Assembly (NCBI GenBank): GCA_964566055.1
Contig: CAZMHI010000019.1
Location: 8,198-72,197 of the forward strand
DNA: 64,000 bases
Origin: TMED23 sp964566055
Lineage (GTDB): Bacteria > Pseudomonadota > Alphaproteobacteria > Rhodospirillales > UBA2165
Direction: 5' to 3'
Position 1 is the stretch's first letter. The number at the start of each line of letters is the position of its first letter. The notes beneath the pieces are model-generated. The model had not been told where the DNA came from. It ran no database searches and saw nothing but the letters and a program-made list of their open reading frames with translations. Of the stretch, positions 26,658 to 35,382 are shown piece after piece. Both the position numbers and the translations under genes were made by a program.

Positions 26658-27107
26658 TTAAGCCGATAATCTGGCTTTGAGAGCCTTGAGATACCGCAAA
26701 TCCATTTGTTCGAACTCACCATGTTCCAGATCGTCTTCATATTCTTCCAGCTCATCCTTGGTAAGATCGGAAATTTCCATGCCTCGGATGGCCGCGATCA
26801 AGCTGGCAGCTTCTACTTTTTCTTCGGCGCTAAGCGGTTTTAAATCGCTATCATCATCTTCAGCTTGTTCAACTTCGCCTTCGCCTTCGCCTTCGTCTTC
26901 GTCTTCGTCCTCATCCTCGTCATCATCGCTATAGTCGGTCGCCGCCGGTGTATCATCTTGAGATATCAGCAAATCATCCCAGCTGACACCGGCAACCGTC
27001 ATCTTGGCGTTTAAGTCCCGGACAGCTGCCAAAATATCGGCCTCGTCTTCGCCCTTAAGTTTTTCCAGCAAAGCGATAAAATCGTCTCTTTCTAAATCTG
27101 TTCTCAT
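26658..27107 (-). CDS. Acidic low-complexity hypothetical protein
   Basis: 149 residues. An N-terminal helical part (1-50) is followed by a run of Asp/Glu/Gly (about 60-90) encoded by simple repeated codons, then a helical C-terminal part rich in Glu and Leu. There is no signal peptide or recognisable domain. It is co-oriented between the YffB-like and DUF952 genes with small gaps. The repeat run is a likely site of length variation. Confidence 0.55.
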   Translation of the reverse strand: MRTDLERDDFIALLEKLKGEDEADILAAVRDLNAKMTVAGVSWDDLLISQDDTPAATDYSDDDEDEDEDEDEGEGEGEVEQAEDDDSDLKPLSAEEKVEAASLIAAIRGMEISDLTKDELEEYEDDLEHGEFEQMDLRYLKALKARLSA

Positions 27108-27128
27108 AACACTTCTCCCGCCGCTGCG

Positions 27129-27473
27129 TCAGAGTCCCAACGCCTGCTTTTGTTCATCTTTATAGCCAATAATAACTTTGTCCCCAATCTCAAATACCGG
27201 GCGCTTGATGAGCGCCGGATGTTCAAGCATGAGTGTCGTCGCCGTGGTGGCATCTATATCAGCCTTAGCCGACTCTGCAAGTCCCCGCCAGGTCGTGCCA
27301 CGTCTATTCAGCAAAACTTCCCAGCCGACACCCGTGACCCATTTTGTGAGATCGCTTTTTGCCAGGCCATCTTTGCGAAAATCAATAAAATGATGGTCAA
27401 TATCGGCAGCCGTCAAATCCTTAACTGCCTTACGGCAGGTGTCGCAATTCTTTAATCCGTGTATTCTAATCAT
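27129..27473 (-). CDS. ArsC/Spx-family protein, YffB-like
   Basis: 114 residues with thioredoxin-like ArsC fold: IHGLKNCDTCRKA carries C10 and C13, and the later motif LIKRPVFEIGDKVIIGY holds the conserved Arg. The CxxC and the short length fit the YffB/Spx branch rather than true arsenate reductases, so arsenate reduction should not be assumed; a glutathione-linked thiol function is more likely. It is the first gene of the run toward rnhB. Confidence 0.85.
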   Translation of the reverse strand: MIRIHGLKNCDTCRKAVKDLTAADIDHHFIDFRKDGLAKSDLTKWVTGVGWEVLLNRRGTTWRGLAESAKADIDATTATTLMLEHPALIKRPVFEIGDKVIIGYKDEQKQALGL

Positions 27474-27529
27474 GGGCGTAAATGAACACGAGCCCTGTCA
27501 AAAAACAAGCCTGAAAACGGGTCCAATTC

Positions 27530-28630
27530 TTAGAACAATCCCATCTGATTACCCGTCGCCAAAGGCGCTTCAAATTGCGAGCAATCAAGATCTAACACGC
27601 GTTCCGGAATGGCGAGTTTTTTTTGCGCCACATGAAAACGCCGCCGGATAATATCAGCGTAAGGTCCCTCCCCGGTGAAACGTTGACCAAATTCTGAATC
27701 ATTCAAATTTCCTGACCGGCACTGCCTGATCAAGCTAAGAACATGGCGCACGCGATCTGGGTAATGCGCCTCAAGCCAATCGGTGAACATGTCTTTAAGC
27801 TCATAGGGCAGACGCAGCAGCAAATATGCCGCCTGCACCGCCCCCGCTTCCGCACAAGCGGCCAGTATTTTTTCAATTTCCGGATCATTAAGCCCAGGGA
27901 TTATCGGCGAGACTAGAACACCGGTCGGCACGCCCGCATCATTCAGCGCCTGCATGGTTTTAAGACGGCGCTCAGGTGTCGCTGCACGTGGCTCCATCTT
28001 GCGGGCGAGGTCGCGATCTAATGTCGTTACCGAAATCATAACATGCACCAGATTACGCTCAGCCATCGAAGTTAAAATATCGAGATCACGCAAAATACCA
28101 GCAGATTTGGTGATGATTGAGAACGGGTGATTAAAAGAATCTAACACCTCAAGGATCGAGCGGGTAATTTTAAGCTCGCGCTCGGCCGGCTGATAGCAAT
28201 CGGTATTGACGCCTATTGCAATCGGCGCCGGAGTATATTTCGGTTTCCGCAGTTCTTTTTCTAACAATGTGGCTGCTTGTTCTTTAAAGAATATCCGGGT
28301 CTCAAAATCGAGCCCGGGCGACAAATCTAAGAAAGAATGAGAAGGCCTGGCGAAACAATAGACACAGCCATGCTCACAACCGCGATAGGGATTAACCGAG
28401 CGATCAAAAGGAATGTCGGGTGACTGATTGCGGGTAATAACGCTGCGGGCTGCATCTGGTCTGATTTTGGTCAGCAGCTTATGGGCCAAATCACTTTCAT
28501 CTTCACCAGCCCACCAGCCGTCATCAACGGCAATGCGTTCTGTTTGCTCGAAGCGACCCGCCGGATTGCCGACAGCACCCCGTCCTTTCACATTTGGGCC
28601 TTTTCGAATTTGATCAGTTATCATGTCCAT
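27530..28630 (-). CDS. PA0069 family radical SAM protein
   Basis: 366 residues. The radical SAM cluster motif is C85-x3-C89-x2-C92 in RGCEHGCVYCFARP, with the family-typical SFLDLSPGLDFETRI just after it. The substrate of the PA0069 family is unknown; members resemble spore photoproduct lyase-like or SplB-type enzymes. Two possible Met starts lie two codons apart. It is divergent from the glycosyltransferase pair. Confidence 0.9.
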   Translation of the reverse strand: MDMITDQIRKGPNVKGRGAVGNPAGRFEQTERIAVDDGWWAGEDESDLAHKLLTKIRPDAARSVITRNQSPDIPFDRSVNPYRGCEHGCVYCFARPSHSFLDLSPGLDFETRIFFKEQAATLLEKELRKPKYTPAPIAIGVNTDCYQPAERELKITRSILEVLDSFNHPFSIITKSAGILRDLDILTSMAERNLVHVMISVTTLDRDLARKMEPRAATPERRLKTMQALNDAGVPTGVLVSPIIPGLNDPEIEKILAACAEAGAVQAAYLLLRLPYELKDMFTDWLEAHYPDRVRHVLSLIRQCRSGNLNDSEFGQRFTGEGPYADIIRRRFHVAQKKLAIPERVLDLDCSQFEAPLATGNQMGLF

Positions 28631-28737
28631 AACGAGCTTATAACACTCATATAGTTAATAGGAACATAACATGAACATATACCTGATTTATAGTATTTGC
28701 AATGGCCCCTTTTCATCAGGCCCCGTATAGTCCCGCC

Positions 28738-29409
28738 ATGCTAAGCATTATTATCCCGACTCTGAACGCAGCTCCGGCTCTTGAGCAGACTTTAACAGCG
28801 CTCAAGACATCTGATATAGCGACCCAATTTATTGTCAGCGATGGCGGCTCGACGGACGAAACACGCTCAATCGCTGAGCATCACGGGGCGACGATTATTG
28901 ACGCGCCGAAAGGACGTGGTTCTCAACTGGCTGCCGGAGCGAGAAATGCAAAGCATCCTTGGCTGTTGTTTCTCCATGCCGATACTCGATTAGATACCAT
29001 GTGGCAGCAGATGATTAGTGAGTTTGTTACCCGGCCAACCGCACTTGCCCGCGCCGCGGTATTTAAATTTAGCTTGGATGATCCTGCCCCTGCTGCCCGG
29101 CGGCTGGAAAATATCGTCGCCTGGCGCTGCCGGCTATTTGGCTTACCCTATGGCGATCAGGGCCTGCTGATTTCACGCCAGCACTACGATCAGATTGGCG
29201 GCTTCAAGGGCCTGCCTTTGTTTGAAGATGTTGATATTGTCCGGCGCATTGGCCGCGAAAATATCGAGTATCTTGAACTTGCCGCCATCACTTCGGCCAT
29301 CCGTTATCAGAAATCAGGCTATATCTTAAGAACGTTAAGGAATGCCACCTGCCTGTCGCTCTATTTTGCCGGGCTGCCGCCCAAATTGATCGGACGCCTC
29401 TATCAATGA
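28738..29409 (+). CDS. TIGR04283 family glycosyltransferase (rSAM/arsenosugar-associated transferase 2)
   Basis: 223 residues, family 2 glycosyltransferase fold. MLSIIIPTLNAAPAL starts the nucleotide-binding domain, followed by VSDGGSTDET, the FLHADTRL motif carrying the metal-binding DxD-like position, and GLPYGDQGL with FEDVDIVRRI. The ATG at 28738 matches the family start; ATG 28702 is the alternative. It overlaps the next gene by four bases, and the pair TIGR04283/TIGR04282 commonly occurs together. Confidence 0.88.
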   Translation: MLSIIIPTLNAAPALEQTLTALKTSDIATQFIVSDGGSTDETRSIAEHHGATIIDAPKGRGSQLAAGARNAKHPWLLFLHADTRLDTMWQQMISEFVTRPTALARAAVFKFSLDDPAPAARRLENIVAWRCRLFGLPYGDQGLLISRQHYDQIGGFKGLPLFEDVDIVRRIGRENIEYLELAAITSAIRYQKSGYILRTLRNATCLSLYFAGLPPKLIGRLYQ

Positions 29410-30026
29410 GCTTAACTCAGCATCTCGTTATTTTTGCCAAGGCACCACGGCTTGGTACGGTTAAAAGCCGCCTCGCCGTTGATGTCGGTGAGGTTGAGGC
29501 GGTTCGTATTTATCGCCAGATGGCAGAGCAGACCATTCGACCGCTCGCCCGGGATACCCGGTGGCAGACCTATCTGGCGCTCACGCCCGACAAAGATGCG
29601 CTGGCGGGGTTCGGTTGGTCATTACCAAATCTCGCGCGGCTATCACAAGGGGGCGGCGATCTCGGTGACCGGTTAGGCCATATCCACCGAGACTTGGCGC
29701 CGGGTCCGGTCATCTTTATCGGTACTGATCTGCCCGACATTAATACTGACAGGGTGGCGCGGGCGTTTAATGCTCTCGGTGATCATGACGCGGTGATTGG
29801 TCCGGCTGGCGATGGCGGCTATTGGCTGATCGGCTTTAAAAGACGGCCAAGGATTTTAGATGTTTTTAACAACATTCGATGGTCGAGCGAACATACCAGG
29901 GCAGATACCATCCGTAATATTGAAGCCAAAAAACACGCCGCCCGCATAAAACTGCTCGAACAATTGGACGATATCGACGATATTGCGAGTTATCAGAAAG
30001 CCCAAAAGAAACACTTACGGAAATAA
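29406..30026 (+). CDS. TIGR04282 family transferase (DUF2064, CofC-like)
   Basis: 206 residues. FAKAPRLGTVKSRLA is the nucleotidyl/glycosyl transferase N-terminal motif of DUF2064, with FIGTDLPDI and GPAGDGGYWLIG later. It is named in families as rSAM-associated transferase 1 and is usually adjacent to TIGR04283, as here (four-base overlap). The chemical role is not established. It ends one base before the CoA-transferase ATG. Confidence 0.88.
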   Translation: MSLTQHLVIFAKAPRLGTVKSRLAVDVGEVEAVRIYRQMAEQTIRPLARDTRWQTYLALTPDKDALAGFGWSLPNLARLSQGGGDLGDRLGHIHRDLAPGPVIFIGTDLPDINTDRVARAFNALGDHDAVIGPAGDGGYWLIGFKRRPRILDVFNNIRWSSEHTRADTIRNIEAKKHAARIKLLEQLDDIDDIASYQKAQKKHLRK

Positions 30027-30027
30027 C

Positions 30028-31236
30028 ATGACTGAGACAGAATTAGCCAATGGCCCGCTAACCGGCATCCGTGTGATCGATCTAACCCGTATTTTAGCCG
30101 GTCCGATCTGCACCATGAATTTAGGTGATATGGGTGCTGAAATTCTCAAAATTGAGCAACCTGGCAAAGGCGATGATACACGGGATTGGGGGCCGCCCTT
30201 TATCGATGGCCAAGCCGCTTATTTCCTAGGCGCCAATCGCAGCAAGAAAAGCGTTACCATTGATCTTAAAAATGAACAGGGCAAAGCGATCCTGCGCCAG
30301 CTCATTCAGAAATCGGATGTGGTGATAGATAATTTCAAAACCGGCACGATGGAGAAATGGGGGTTTACCGAAGATTGGTATAAAGCGGAAGCACCTCATG
30401 TCATCCAATGTCAAATTACCGGCTACGGTGGCAAGGGTCCCAAAGCGGGCCTGCCCGGCTATGATTTTATTTTACAGGCCGAAAGCGGGCTGATGAGCAT
30501 TACCGGCAGCCTTGATCGCGGCCCGGCAAAATACGGTGTTGCCATTGTTGATGTCTGCACGGGTCAAAATGCCGCGATGTGTATCCTTGCCGCCCTTAAT
30601 GCCCGCCATACCAGCGGCAAAGGCCAACGCATTGAGCTATCGCTGTTTAATACCAGTTTGTCGATGCTGGTAAATATTGGCTCGAACTATCTGGTCAACG
30701 GCAAACGCCCGGGACGTTTCGGCAATGCCCATGCCAGCATCGTGCCCTATCGGGATTTCTCGACCAAAGACGGCGACATAGCCATTGCGGTCGGCAACGA
30801 TACCCAGTTCGCCCGCCTCGCAGCCAGTTTGGGACACCCTGAATGGGCGGTCGATGACGACTACAAAACCAATGCGAAGCGGGTCGAAAACCGTGTTGCC
30901 CTGGAACTCGCAATCAATGAAGCGATGGCGGATAAAACCTCAGAGGAATGGATTAAGCTGTTTGAAGCGGACGGCATTCCCTGCAGCAATATCAATGCTG
31001 TCGATGAGGCTCTCGAAAGTGCGCAAGCCCAGGCCCACGATATGGTGGTTGAGCGTGCTCACCCAACGATTGGCGCGTTGAAGATGCTGGGTGTGCCCTA
31101 TACTTTTTCAGATACCCCGGCTGAGGCTGGAAACGCGCCACCACTTTTGGGCGCTGATACGGATGATGTGCTGTCTGAGTTGCTTGATTTCAAACCGGAA
31201 AAGCTAGCTGAATTGCGTGAGAAAAAAATAATATAG
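30028..31236 (+). CDS. CaiB/BaiF family CoA-transferase (class III)
   Basis: 402 residues from ATG 30028. The family start GIRVIDLTRILAGPICTM is present, as are the MGAEILKIEQPGKGD segment and the region VAIVDVCTGQNAA holding the probable catalytic Asp. Class III enzymes move CoA between carboxylic acids. The acid pair cannot be read from the sequence. It follows the transferase pair with one base between genes, so it may share their transcript. Confidence 0.93.
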   Translation: MTETELANGPLTGIRVIDLTRILAGPICTMNLGDMGAEILKIEQPGKGDDTRDWGPPFIDGQAAYFLGANRSKKSVTIDLKNEQGKAILRQLIQKSDVVIDNFKTGTMEKWGFTEDWYKAEAPHVIQCQITGYGGKGPKAGLPGYDFILQAESGLMSITGSLDRGPAKYGVAIVDVCTGQNAAMCILAALNARHTSGKGQRIELSLFNTSLSMLVNIGSNYLVNGKRPGRFGNAHASIVPYRDFSTKDGDIAIAVGNDTQFARLAASLGHPEWAVDDDYKTNAKRVENRVALELAINEAMADKTSEEWIKLFEADGIPCSNINAVDEALESAQAQAHDMVVERAHPTIGALKMLGVPYTFSDTPAEAGNAPPLLGADTDDVLSELLDFKPEKLAELREKKII

Positions 31237-31343
31237 CTGCATATCTTAATATGCTAAATGTTTCTTGTATTTATTTAGAATAATTATAATTTTATCAATA
31301 TGGTGTTGATCATATTGACTTGGTTAAATTCAGGGTGTTTGCA

Positions 31344-32048
31344 ATGCTGAAATTTTCAATAACCGATGATCTTCTAGACGGTGGCGGCGAAGGGTTGTTG
31401 CAGGAATTCTCGATATCCGCCGGCGATCTGACATTGATACGGAATTTTGGGATAAATCTGGAGGGTCAGATAGATTCTTTCGTCGAAGCTTTTCATGATC
31501 GCCTTAAAGAACAAACCTACTACACCGACTTTTTCAAAGATCCAGAAACCGTAGAACGCGTCGTGCATCAACAGCAAGGTTATTGGCGGGAGTTTTTCAA
31601 GGGCGACATATCAAGCGAATTTATCCAATCAAGAATTACCGTTGGCAACGCTCATGCGAGGATCAATCTACCGCTAAATAATTACTTGGCTTCAATGAAT
31701 TTCATCGCCGAGATTTGTGCCGACTTTATAGATTTTGACAAATCTCTGACTTCAACACCTTTTAAAACCATGCTGGCGATAAACAAGCTTTTAAATCTGG
31801 ATGGATCTATTGTCGTTGTCACCTACGCCAAAGGTATAAACGATGTTCTTCACTCACGATCCGAAGAATTGGAAACCGAGGTTAGTGAACGCAAGCAAGC
31901 TGAACAAATTCTGACCAAAAAAGTCAAACAAGAGGAAATGTTCAATAAAATGGCGGTTGATCGGGAACTGAAAATGATCGAGTTAAAGAAAGAAGTGAAC
32001 GAACTTTTGCAAAAGGCCGGCGAGGAAGAACGCTACAAAATCATTTAA
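31344..32048 (+). CDS. Protoglobin-domain (globin-coupled sensor) protein with C-terminal coiled coil
   Basis: 234 residues from ATG 31344, which has AGGG upstream; a TTG at 31320 is the alternative. Residues 15-165 follow the sensor-globin pattern with H104 in VGNAHARINLP as the probable proximal heme ligand. Residues 180-234 are a long helix with the pattern ELETEVSERKQAEQIL and RELKMIELKKEVNELL that normally leads into a kinase or cyclase. No kinase, cyclase or methyl-accepting domain follows, so the protein is a sensor that must signal through a partner. Gas or redox sensing is inferred. Confidence 0.8.
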   Translation: MLKFSITDDLLDGGGEGLLQEFSISAGDLTLIRNFGINLEGQIDSFVEAFHDRLKEQTYYTDFFKDPETVERVVHQQQGYWREFFKGDISSEFIQSRITVGNAHARINLPLNNYLASMNFIAEICADFIDFDKSLTSTPFKTMLAINKLLNLDGSIVVVTYAKGINDVLHSRSEELETEVSERKQAEQILTKKVKQEEMFNKMAVDRELKMIELKKEVNELLQKAGEEERYKII

Positions 32049-32066
32049 TCAAAGGCCCATTTAACA

Positions 32067-32981
32067 TTATTCGAAAGTAAATAAATCTAGCTGAATGCCA
32101 AAGCGCGACAGTTCATCAAAGCAATAATTGATGTCCGCTGGTTTCAATTCATTTTTCCATTTGCCGGTTTGGCCACCCCTCAAATGGGAGCTGTTGGGGT
32201 CTGATTGATCCTGAGCGAGAGAGCGCCCCAACTTGCGCTCAATATCACGCACGTTATCTGGTGCAGCCGTGGCGAGCGCATTTTCAATCGGTTCCCGGTG
32301 ATCTGCCAACTCTGTATCAAAGCCCGCAAAATTTAGCATTTTTTTGAAAATATGCTGTGGTTTGGCGACCAGACTTTCATAATTAACCATCATGAGATTT
32401 GGATTACCGCGCATTTCATAGTAGCTAAAGAATTGCTTGATATAGCCTTCAAGGCCACCCTGCCGGAGATGTTCTGAGGCGGACAAAAATGGCACACGCT
32501 GATCTAACTTTGGATCAAAGTAAGTGCGATGTTGTTCGCTCATGGATCCTTTGTAGTGATGAAATGCCGAGACCATTTGATCTAAAGGGTTTCGGTAAAG
32601 GTAGATAATTTTCAAATCTTCATTTAGGAGTGGTGAAAATTGCTCGGGTGCCTCTTCAACAACATTATGGCCGGAGTTAAAGGCGTTGCAGTAAAAACTC
32701 AATTCATCCCAGGCATTACGAAAGGAGCCCTTATAAATCTGCTCAAAGTTCGGGAAAATTGAATGACCGTGACACTTAACGATTTTAGTGCCGAAATGTA
32801 TGCGTGCCTCATTGATCCGTCTTACCCGGTTGCTGCCGGTCAAGGCCATGTCGAGAAATTCAAACAGGAAATAACTATACCAGGTGCCCGAGCGTGGCAT
32901 GGTCGCAAAATAAAGCTTGGGAAAATCACGCAGGGCAATATCGGGGGCTACATCTTTTGCTAAAACAGGATTATCAAGCAC
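32067..32981 (-). CDS. Sulfotransferase domain protein
   Basis: 304 residues. The 5'-phosphosulfate loop TMPRSGTWYSYF (PRSGT at 29-33) and the 3'-phosphate region IIYLYRNPLDQMVSAFHHY identify the PAPS-dependent sulfotransferase fold. Acceptor unknown; small molecules or cell-surface sugars are typical. The start is a GTG at 32981. It is convergent with the globin gene (18 bases apart) and divergent from the Gfo/Idh gene. No PAPS synthesis genes are seen here. Confidence 0.87.
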   Translation of the reverse strand: MLDNPVLAKDVAPDIALRDFPKLYFATMPRSGTWYSYFLFEFLDMALTGSNRVRRINEARIHFGTKIVKCHGHSIFPNFEQIYKGSFRNAWDELSFYCNAFNSGHNVVEEAPEQFSPLLNEDLKIIYLYRNPLDQMVSAFHHYKGSMSEQHRTYFDPKLDQRVPFLSASEHLRQGGLEGYIKQFFSYYEMRGNPNLMMVNYESLVAKPQHIFKKMLNFAGFDTELADHREPIENALATAAPDNVRDIERKLGRSLAQDQSDPNSSHLRGGQTGKWKNELKPADINYCFDELSRFGIQLDLFTFE

Positions 32982-33208
32982 CTTACACCACCTAATCGTC
33001 TATTTTTGCTTAAGATAGCAAGGGGAAATGAAAATCCTGTTAATTGGCCATTTTTTCACATAATTTTTCTGGGATGGTGCGATGATGGGGAAGGTCTGCA
33101 AAGCTTATAGCGGCTTTACGATAGGCTTTTTTAAGCTTAAAAAGCTCCATCGAAATTAAATCAGATTCAAAACAACAAAATGTATTTAGGACCATTAAGG
33201 GGTAATCC

Positions 33209-34339
33209 ATGTCTGAAATTAATCTGGACACCGTCGATGAAATTGGCCTGGCCATTGTCGGCTGCGGCACCATTGGCCGCATTCGCGCCAAATATGCCCG
33301 CGAATATCCGGGCGTAAAATGGCTCGGCCTGTGTGACATCAATGATGAACTCGGCAAGCAACTCGCCGAAGACACTAAAGCAGATTTCTACACCAATGAT
33401 TTCAACGAATTGATCAAACGGCCTGAAGTCAATGCGGTTATGATCATCACGGATGAAAACAAGCATACCGAGCCGACTTTGCTCGCCGTCGAACAAGGCC
33501 ATAAACTGTTCATCGAAAAACCACTGGCGACCGAAGCCCGTGAATCAAAGCAGATATTAGATGCGATTACGGCAGCCAGCCTCGATGCCTGTGTCGGTTA
33601 CACTCAGCGCTTTCGCCGCCGCTTCCTGACGGTGAAGGAACGGCTGCAAAATGGCCAGATCGGTGATGTCCATACCGTGACGACCCGCGCCTTTATGAAC
33701 CGCATGGTGCCAATTGCCACCATTGCCAAAACCAATGCGCGGCATAATCTGACACCGATGGTGGTCTCCGGAACGCACTCGCTTGATATGTCGATGTGGC
33801 TGATGGAAGGCAAGAAACCGGTTTCGGTCTACGCCAAATCTGTCGATAAAGTGCTGAACGAATGGGGCACCAAAGATTCGACCTTTGGTATTTTCACCAT
33901 GGATGACGGCACCATCTTTTCAATGAACATCTGCTGGGCCTTGCCGGAAGTTTGGCCGGGCACGGTCTATGGCCTTGAGATCGGCATTGTCGGTGCAGAA
34001 GGCATTATCGATATTGAAGACACCCACCGGGATCTCGTACTGGCAACTAATCACAATTTGCCGGGCGGCTATATTTCGGGCGACTACGAAGCGCCTGAAC
34101 GCCATGTCGACTTTCTACCTTCTTCTCAACCGGGTTATCTTTGGAATGACATGCTCTCCGGTCCGATGCGGGAAGATACCATCGGCTGGTTTACCCGTAT
34201 TTTGATGGGCACGCCGACACCGCACGCGACGGCGGCCGAGGGACATTCGAACCTTTTGTGCACGATGGCGATGGATCTCTCAGCCAAACGCGGCATTGAG
34301 GTCGAACTGCCCATCGATCCGGAAGAGTTTTATAAGTAA
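33209..34339 (+). CDS. Gfo/Idh/MocA family oxidoreductase
   Basis: 376 residues. An N-terminal Rossmann fold (AIVGCGTIGRIRA) is followed by the family dinucleotide motif LFIEKPLATE and a C-terminal alpha/beta domain with SGTHSLDMSMWLM. These NAD(P) enzymes oxidise sugars, inositols or related compounds; the substrate is not evident. AAGGGG precedes the ATG. It stands alone, divergent from the sulfotransferase, and has a second family member at 37.5 kb. Confidence 0.9.
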   Translation: MSEINLDTVDEIGLAIVGCGTIGRIRAKYAREYPGVKWLGLCDINDELGKQLAEDTKADFYTNDFNELIKRPEVNAVMIITDENKHTEPTLLAVEQGHKLFIEKPLATEARESKQILDAITAASLDACVGYTQRFRRRFLTVKERLQNGQIGDVHTVTTRAFMNRMVPIATIAKTNARHNLTPMVVSGTHSLDMSMWLMEGKKPVSVYAKSVDKVLNEWGTKDSTFGIFTMDDGTIFSMNICWALPEVWPGTVYGLEIGIVGAEGIIDIEDTHRDLVLATNHNLPGGYISGDYEAPERHVDFLPSSQPGYLWNDMLSGPMREDTIGWFTRILMGTPTPHATAAEGHSNLLCTMAMDLSAKRGIEVELPIDPEEFYK

Positions 34340-34665
34340 GAGTTTTTGAACCACAGAGGGCACAGAGAACACAGAGGAAGTAATACTCCGTCACCCTGGA
34401 CTCGATCCAGGGTCCAGAGTTTTCCTGGATTCTGGCTTTCGCCAGAATGACGAGGTAGCGTTTAATTTCCACCTACTCTCAACCCGTCACCCTGGACTTG
34501 ATCCAGGGTGACTAGTTTTTTTGTTGATGTAGGTTCACTTTCTATGGCGGCGCCAGAGACGGTTTTTGACCAAGCAAAAGAAATTTCTGAAATAATCTTT
34601 GGCTGCAATAATTAGATGAAGTACACTTTTTAAGTTATAGATTTAAAATTGCAGATAATTGGTCA
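34340..34665. repeat. Repeat-rich intergenic region
   Basis: No gene is seen. Just after the Gfo/Idh stop there is a CACAGAG-type repeat (34350-34380: three CACAGAG units spaced 9-10 bases). Next comes CGTCACCCTGGACT-C-GATCCAGGGT (34389-34413), then ATTCTGGC-TTTC-GCCAGAAT, a perfect eight-base hairpin (34429-34448), and a second copy of the first motif with C changed to T (34485-34509). These are short palindromic intergenic repeats of a type dispersed in many alphaproteobacterial genomes. Confidence 0.8.
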
Positions 34666-35340
34666 ATGGTTTCCGTGAAGAGAAAAAAGCTTCCCTTAGT
34701 CACAACACTCATACTATTTATTTTCTTGATATCATCTGCTTTTGCCGCTGGTGAATTGGAATTTGATAAAGGCTTTGAGGAAGATAGAAAGGGAAATTCT
34801 AAAGAGGCCATCAAATATTTTACCAAAGCACTTCTTCTAAAGAGATTGAATAATGAAGCAACCACCGAAGTATTATTTGTCCGAGGGGTTTGGTATTTTA
34901 GTAATGGAATGCATCAGAATGCCATAAACGATTTCAACGAAGCTTTAGAATCTTCGTTTCAGGAAACAGGCCGAACTCCTCAAGACCATCTTGAAACTAT
35001 TCTCCTACGAGCAATGGCTTATCATGCCCTCAAAAAAAATGTTCGTGCTCTTGCTGATCTCAATCTTATATTTGACAAGCAACCGAATATTCCATTAGCG
35101 CGTTTTTTGCGGGCCCGAATAGCTCTCGATCTCGACAACCCGAAGATGGCATTAGAGATTATGAACGAACTTATTCCTGATGAAACTCATGGAGTGTCTT
35201 TCCTGGAATTCCGTGCAAAAGTCCATAAAAAATTGGGGGACAGCCAGCAATTTCACAGAGATAAGTTGGAAATTGAAAAATTATGTCAAGAAAATCAGAA
35301 TAATATTTATTGCAAAGAATTAAAACTGGCACCTAGATAG
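34666..35340 (+). CDS. Secreted TPR-repeat protein
   Basis: 224 residues. A basic start and hydrophobic helix end at a likely cleavage site AFAA (about residue 27). Several TPR-like helix pairs follow, for example GNSKEAIKYFTKALLL and GMHQNAINDFNEALE. It is probably periplasmic and a scaffold for protein contacts. Its DNA is more AT-rich than the flanking genes and repeat elements lie on both sides, suggesting a separate origin. No partner is identified. Confidence 0.7.
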   Translation: MVSVKRKKLPLVTTLILFIFLISSAFAAGELEFDKGFEEDRKGNSKEAIKYFTKALLLKRLNNEATTEVLFVRGVWYFSNGMHQNAINDFNEALESSFQETGRTPQDHLETILLRAMAYHALKKNVRALADLNLIFDKQPNIPLARFLRARIALDLDNPKMALEIMNELIPDETHGVSFLEFRAKVHKKLGDSQQFHRDKLEIEKLCQENQNNIYCKELKLAPR

Positions 35341-35346
35341 TGAATT

Positions 35347-35382
35347 TCTTCTTCTCTGAGTCCTTGGTGATGTTCGTGGTTT
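35347..35382 (-). repeat. Inverted relative of the CACAGAG repeat, right of the TPR gene
   Basis: Read on the minus strand this stretch begins AACCACGAACATCACC and continues AAGGACTCAGAGAAG, similar in plan to AACCACAGAGGGCACAGAG on the left side of the TPR gene (34350-34380). The two copies are inverted around the gene. The match is degenerate. Confidence 0.4.

Noticed and set aside
34191..34472. Minus-strand open frame across the Gfo/Idh end and repeats
   Set aside because: It runs through the repeat elements and has no ribosome site; similar spurious frames arise from such repeats.
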